A DNA stretch of 17,934 nt from NCBI GenBank assembly GCA_964440935.1, contig CAYTTY010000061.1, positions 1 to 17,934 of the forward strand, in the 5' to 3' direction. Source of the stretch: WJJR01 sp964440935 (lineage in GTDB: Bacteria; Zixibacteria; MSB-5A5; WJJR01). A model generated the notes under the pieces. That model did no database searches, was not told the DNA's origin, and worked only from the letters and a program-made list of their open reading frames with translations. Below are positions 15,666 through 17,934 of the stretch, in pieces. A program made the translations under genes and the position numbers. How positions within the stretch are numbered: position 1 is the first letter of the stretch; each line of letters starts with the position of its first letter.

Positions 15666-16499
15666 TTAGTTCCAACGAGACGACAACGGGACAATCTGTT
15701 CATTTTCAAAACAAGGTCGGGCCACTCCCGGCCCCGTTACACCGCGTCGCCATGAACTCACGGTCGCGCTCCCGGCGCTTAACGACGAGAAGAACCGGTT
15801 TCGCCAGTGACCACGCCACTGTTCATTGAGGACGCCCTCGCGGCGATACGATTCCAACAGCGACCGGAGTTCCAACAGGCTCATCAGTGAGTTGACCAAT
15901 ACCCGTCCGATGGCAAATCGACTGTTGGCCTGCCGGGTAGCAAAAGTCGCAAAAGCCGATGTATACCCGGCTTCCATGGCCACATCCCGCACCCGCTGAC
16001 TATGCCGTCCGAATGGATACGACAAGGTTGTTACCCGACGGCCGATGCGATCTTCGATGATCTGTTTCGATGCCACCAGTTCCTCCCGTAGCGCCAACGG
16101 CGACAGCACAGTCAAATCGGAATGGCTGAGCGTATGCGATCCAAACGTCATCCCACGGTCACTCCAATAACGGACTTGCGCCCAGTTCATCATCGGCCGG
16201 CGTCGCCCCACAATCCGCACATCCCATTGATCGGTCCCGCCAATACTTCCTGCAACCAGGAACACGGTAGCGCTCAGCCCCTTCGCCGCCAGGATCGGCA
16301 GCGCATTTTCAGCGACTGATGCGAAACCGTCGTCGAATGTGATTAGAACACCCTGTCCGCCGATTGCCGTCTCAGGCGACAATACAGGTTCACCGGAATC
16401 CTCGATGAGATCGAGAACACGGCTAAACCGTAGTGGTGAGAGTCGCGTGATCTCCAGACCGGTAAGCCCTTCGATCCGATGGAAGCCCAGTGTCAACAT
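15666..16499 (-). CDS. Polysaccharide deacetylase family protein (NodB fold, CE4)
   Basis: A 277-residue protein with a NodB homology domain, which removes acetyl groups from N-acetylated sugars in cell-wall or surface polymers. Motif 1 is TFDDGF (54-59; D56 likely catalytic, D57 metal ligand). Motif 2 is GSHTLSHSDL with metal ligands H122 and H126. Motif 3 is LSYPFGRHSQRV (159-170). No signal peptide or membrane helix is visible, so it may act in the cytosol or be exported another way. The last 60 residues are Ser/Arg-rich and not recognisable. The frame is open upstream to 16619 but that part reads through tRNA-Ala, so I use the ATG at 16499. Probably cotranscribed with the tRNA and asnS. 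Substrate unknown. Confidence 0.88.
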   Translation of the reverse strand: MLTLGFHRIEGLTGLEITRLSPLRFSRVLDLIEDSGEPVLSPETAIGGQGVLITFDDGFASVAENALPILAAKGLSATVFLVAGSIGGTDQWDVRIVGRRRPMMNWAQVRYWSDRGMTFGSHTLSHSDLTVLSPLALREELVASKQIIEDRIGRRVTTLSYPFGRHSQRVRDVAMEAGYTSAFATFATRQANSRFAIGRVLVNSLMSLLELRSLLESYRREGVLNEQWRGHWRNRFFSSLSAGSATVSSWRRGVTGPGVARPCFENEQIVPLSSRWN

Positions 16500-16558
16500 A
16501 GCGTTACGCCATCCTGTTAAAGCAAAGGCCCCGCTCCCTGAACGAGGCCCGCAAGTCT

Positions 16559-16634
16559 TGGTGGAGCTGACGGGATTCGAACCCGTGACCTCTTGACTGC
16601 CAGTCAAGCGTTCTCCCAACTGAACTACAGCCCC
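16559..16634 (-). tRNA. tRNA-Ala (anticodon GGC)
   Basis: A complete cloverleaf on the minus strand. The acceptor stem GGGGCTG pairs with CAGCTCC and includes the G3·U70 wobble that marks alanine tRNAs. The anticodon stem CTTGA/TCAAG holds the loop CTGGCAG with anticodon GGC. The T loop is TTCGAAT, the discriminator is A, and CCA is encoded directly after it. A strong promoter lies just upstream. Confidence 0.97.
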
Positions 16635-16646
16635 AACACGGCGGAG

Positions 16647-16674
16647 AATATAGCACGGCGGTTTCGCAAGTCAA
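16647..16674 (-). promoter_or_regulatory. Sigma70-type promoter for tRNA-Ala
   Basis: On the minus strand, -35 TTGACT (16674-16669) and -10 TATATT (16652-16647) are separated by 16 nt. Expected initiation is near 16640, about 6 nt before the tRNA 5' end. It could also drive the deacetylase, asnS, RAYT and leuS downstream. Confidence 0.75.
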
Positions 16675-17082
16675 AGGACTTCATGCGGGTTGAGCGAGGG
16701 CAGCCCAGGCCACCTGACACCAGCCCTCAGGGCGTGTGGTAAGAGTCGTTTTCTGCTTCCAGACCATGCGCTGTAACTGAAAGAAGACATCGCAACTCCG
16801 TGTAGGTCTGGCTCTTAGCCGAACCTACGCGGGATCACAACTGTCTCACTCGGCACCATCGTGTGACCCGGAATCTACGCACGACTTTATCAAAATGCCC
16901 GAACAGGGAGTGGGACCATAAGCAGGATGAAAAAGGAGTAGATATATCTGCTTTGCTCGCAATTTTGCGTCGCGCTTCTCCTCAGCGGTGGTTATACTTC
17001 AGATACTGGCGGGTGTCGCATCATGCCCTCCACCCTTGTCAATTCAGATTAGAATCTCGCCTCTGCCAAAGGAGCGGCTCCA
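16675..17082. other. Intergenic region without a supported gene
   Basis: About 400 nt between the tRNA-Ala promoter and the secreted-protein gene. It holds one clear hairpin repeat (16802-16828). A -10-like TATACT occurs at 16993-16998 without a good -35. The ribosome site AAAGGAG (17068-17074) belongs to the next gene. A 77-codon open frame here has no recognisable features. Confidence 0.6.
16802..16828. repeat. Intergenic hairpin with GTAGG at both ends
   Basis: GTAGGT (16802-16807) pairs with ACCTAC (16823-16828). After one C-A mismatch, TGGCT (16809-16813) pairs with AGCCG (16817-16821), with one wobble, around a CTT loop. It gives an 11-bp stem with a 3-nt loop, and GTAGG reads outward from both ends. 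It may be a REP relative or an isolated regulatory hairpin. Confidence 0.6.
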
Positions 17083-17697
17083 ATGACGACACATAAAGTC
17101 CTGTTTGCATTAGTACTGGGCTTGTCCCTCAGTCTTATCGTGGGTGCTGCACCGTCGAAGATCGTGCCCAGCGGGCAATCGACCGAAACATCGACGGTCG
17201 TGAAACCATCGCCCTCGCCAACGTCCTCCTCCACTTCCACCTCGCACCTGTCGGACGTTGCACTCGATGCTCCTCTATCGCAATTAACCAGCGCCGCCAG
17301 TTATGAAATCCCCTGGTCATCAATCAACGGCGGTGGCACACCGTCGTCGAGCACCAACTATTCGGTGAACGCATCGGTGGGTCAATCAGCCATTGGATTT
17401 GCCACCAGCACAAACTATCAGGCCGGTATCGGCTACTGGTACGGTGCGGAAGCAACTGGTGGCGGATGCAGTTGTCCTTTTCAGTGTGACTTCAATGAGG
17501 ATACAGTCCTCGACGCTGTAGACCTGAACGCCGAGATCAGCGCCCTGTTTTTCAATGGTCCCAATCCGCAGGATCCGGGCTGCCCGGCAACGCGTGCCGA
17601 TTTCAACAATGACGGATTTCCCGATGCGACCGACCTTAACCTCCTGATCGAACACCTGTTCTTCAATGGTCCACCGCCGGTCGATCCCTGCGCATAG
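17083..17697 (+). CDS. Secreted protein with two dockerin-like calcium-binding repeats
   Basis: A 204-residue exported protein of unknown function. Residues 1-22 form a signal peptide (KVLFALVLGLSLSLIVGAA, likely cleaved near residue 22). A Ser/Thr/Pro-rich linker spans about 31-55. A central module (about 80-121) reads INGGGTPSSSTNYSVNASVG then ends in NYQAGIGYWYG. After a Cys-rich CSCPFQC come two dockerin-like repeats, DFNEDTVLDAVDLN (136-149) and DFNNDGFPDATDLN (173-186), each followed by a helix ending LFFNG. The Asp/Asn spacing fits EF-hand-like calcium loops. In dockerins such pairs bind cohesin domains; no cohesin is in the window. AAAGGAG lies 8 nt before the ATG. The gene stands alone on the plus strand. 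Confidence 0.85.
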   Translation: MTTHKVLFALVLGLSLSLIVGAAPSKIVPSGQSTETSTVVKPSPSPTSSSTSTSHLSDVALDAPLSQLTSAASYEIPWSSINGGGTPSSSTNYSVNASVGQSAIGFATSTNYQAGIGYWYGAEATGGGCSCPFQCDFNEDTVLDAVDLNAEISALFFNGPNPQDPGCPATRADFNNDGFPDATDLNLLIEHLFFNGPPPVDPCA

Positions 17698-17755
17698 TAT
17701 TTTGTTCACTTATAGCAATTGTCAGAAGTATTTTCCGTTTCCATTGGGGTGCCAC

Positions 17756-17934
17756 GGGCCTTCAGGGGTGTGTTGAAAAACCTGCTGACTATCATCACCT
17801 CAGACTGGGGAGGGCGAGGCTCCCGCCGAGCCGCCGTGTGGAACATGCCGTTGCGGCTCGCCGATCCGCCGCGGCGGACCGCCCTCCCGAAGGCTCTGAT
17901 TCTCGGGGGTCTTTCAACACCGGCCTTCAGGCCC
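17756..17934. repeat. Large palindromic REP doublet with GGAG heads
   Basis: An imperfect inverted repeat running to the window end. Outer arms begin GGGCCTTCAGG (17756) and, from the end on the minus strand, GGGCCTGAAGG; both continue to GTGTTGAAA. The inner arms are GGGAGGGCG (17808-17816) and CGCCCTCCC (17880-17888). In each inner arm GGAG is followed directly by a short hairpin with a 3-nt loop (17813-17827; 17873-17883). A further perfect 8-bp pair, CGAGCCGC (17827-17834) with GCGGCTCG (17853-17860), lies in the middle. It may continue past the window. Confidence 0.8.

Noticed and set aside
16500..16619. N-terminal extension of the deacetylase frame
   Set aside because: It translates tRNA-Ala sequence; the NodB protein starts naturally at the ATG at 16499.
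16863..17096. 77-codon plus-strand frame before the secreted protein
   Set aside because: It overlaps the ribosome site and start of the next gene, and has no family-like features.
1..17934. CRISPR array or prophage genes
   Set aside because: I saw no regularly spaced direct repeats and no phage structural, integrase or restriction genes; the only mobile-type gene is the RAYT.

Overview
The window is about 18 kb of moderately GC-rich bacterial chromosome and is mostly housekeeping. Gene content and protein style suggest an uncultured member of the FCB/Zixibacteria-like lineages. The clue is a secreted protein ending in two dockerin-like repeats (DFNxD...DLN...FFNG) after a SxNYSVNASVGQ...GYWYG module, a style I associate with such genomes. 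This placement is inference from recall.

Layout. Positions 138-914 (minus strand) hold a STAS-domain anti-sigma antagonist and a small stand-alone CBM48 (glycogen-binding-like) protein. Positions 1057-2991 (plus) hold a GNAT acetyltransferase and a PutP-like sodium:solute symporter. From 3010 to 16634 everything is on the minus strand. In transcription order this is: tRNA-Ala(GGC) with a clear sigma70-type promoter, a polysaccharide deacetylase, asnS, a REP-associated tyrosine transposase (RAYT), leuS, plsY, gpsA, two tandem paralogous polytopic membrane proteins, a MerR-type regulator, tRNA-Pro(GGG), a family-2 glycosyltransferase, a SlyD-like FKBP and surE. Positions 17083-17697 (plus) encode the secreted dockerin-repeat protein, and the window ends in a long palindromic repeat.

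How the genes fit together. asnS and leuS charge tRNAs, and the two tRNA genes lie in the same strand block. gpsA makes sn-glycerol-3-phosphate and PlsY acylates it, so this pair starts phospholipid synthesis. The two membrane proteins resemble GT-C glycosyltransferases in layout (acidic motif in the first external loop, many membrane segments, soluble C-terminal domain). They sit near a soluble GT2 of the polyprenyl-phosphate sugar transferase type, so a lipid-linked glycosylation step is a plausible but unproven link.

The most interesting signal is the RAYT gene and its DNA. Its coding sequence contains two outward-facing GTAG-headed REP hairpins whose differences fall only in the loop or in one pair that stays paired. 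A third GTAG hairpin spans the asnS stop codon and the RAYT start codon. The gene is packed between two essential aminoacyl-tRNA synthetase genes with almost no spacing. A second REP doublet with GGAG heads lies at the right end of the window.
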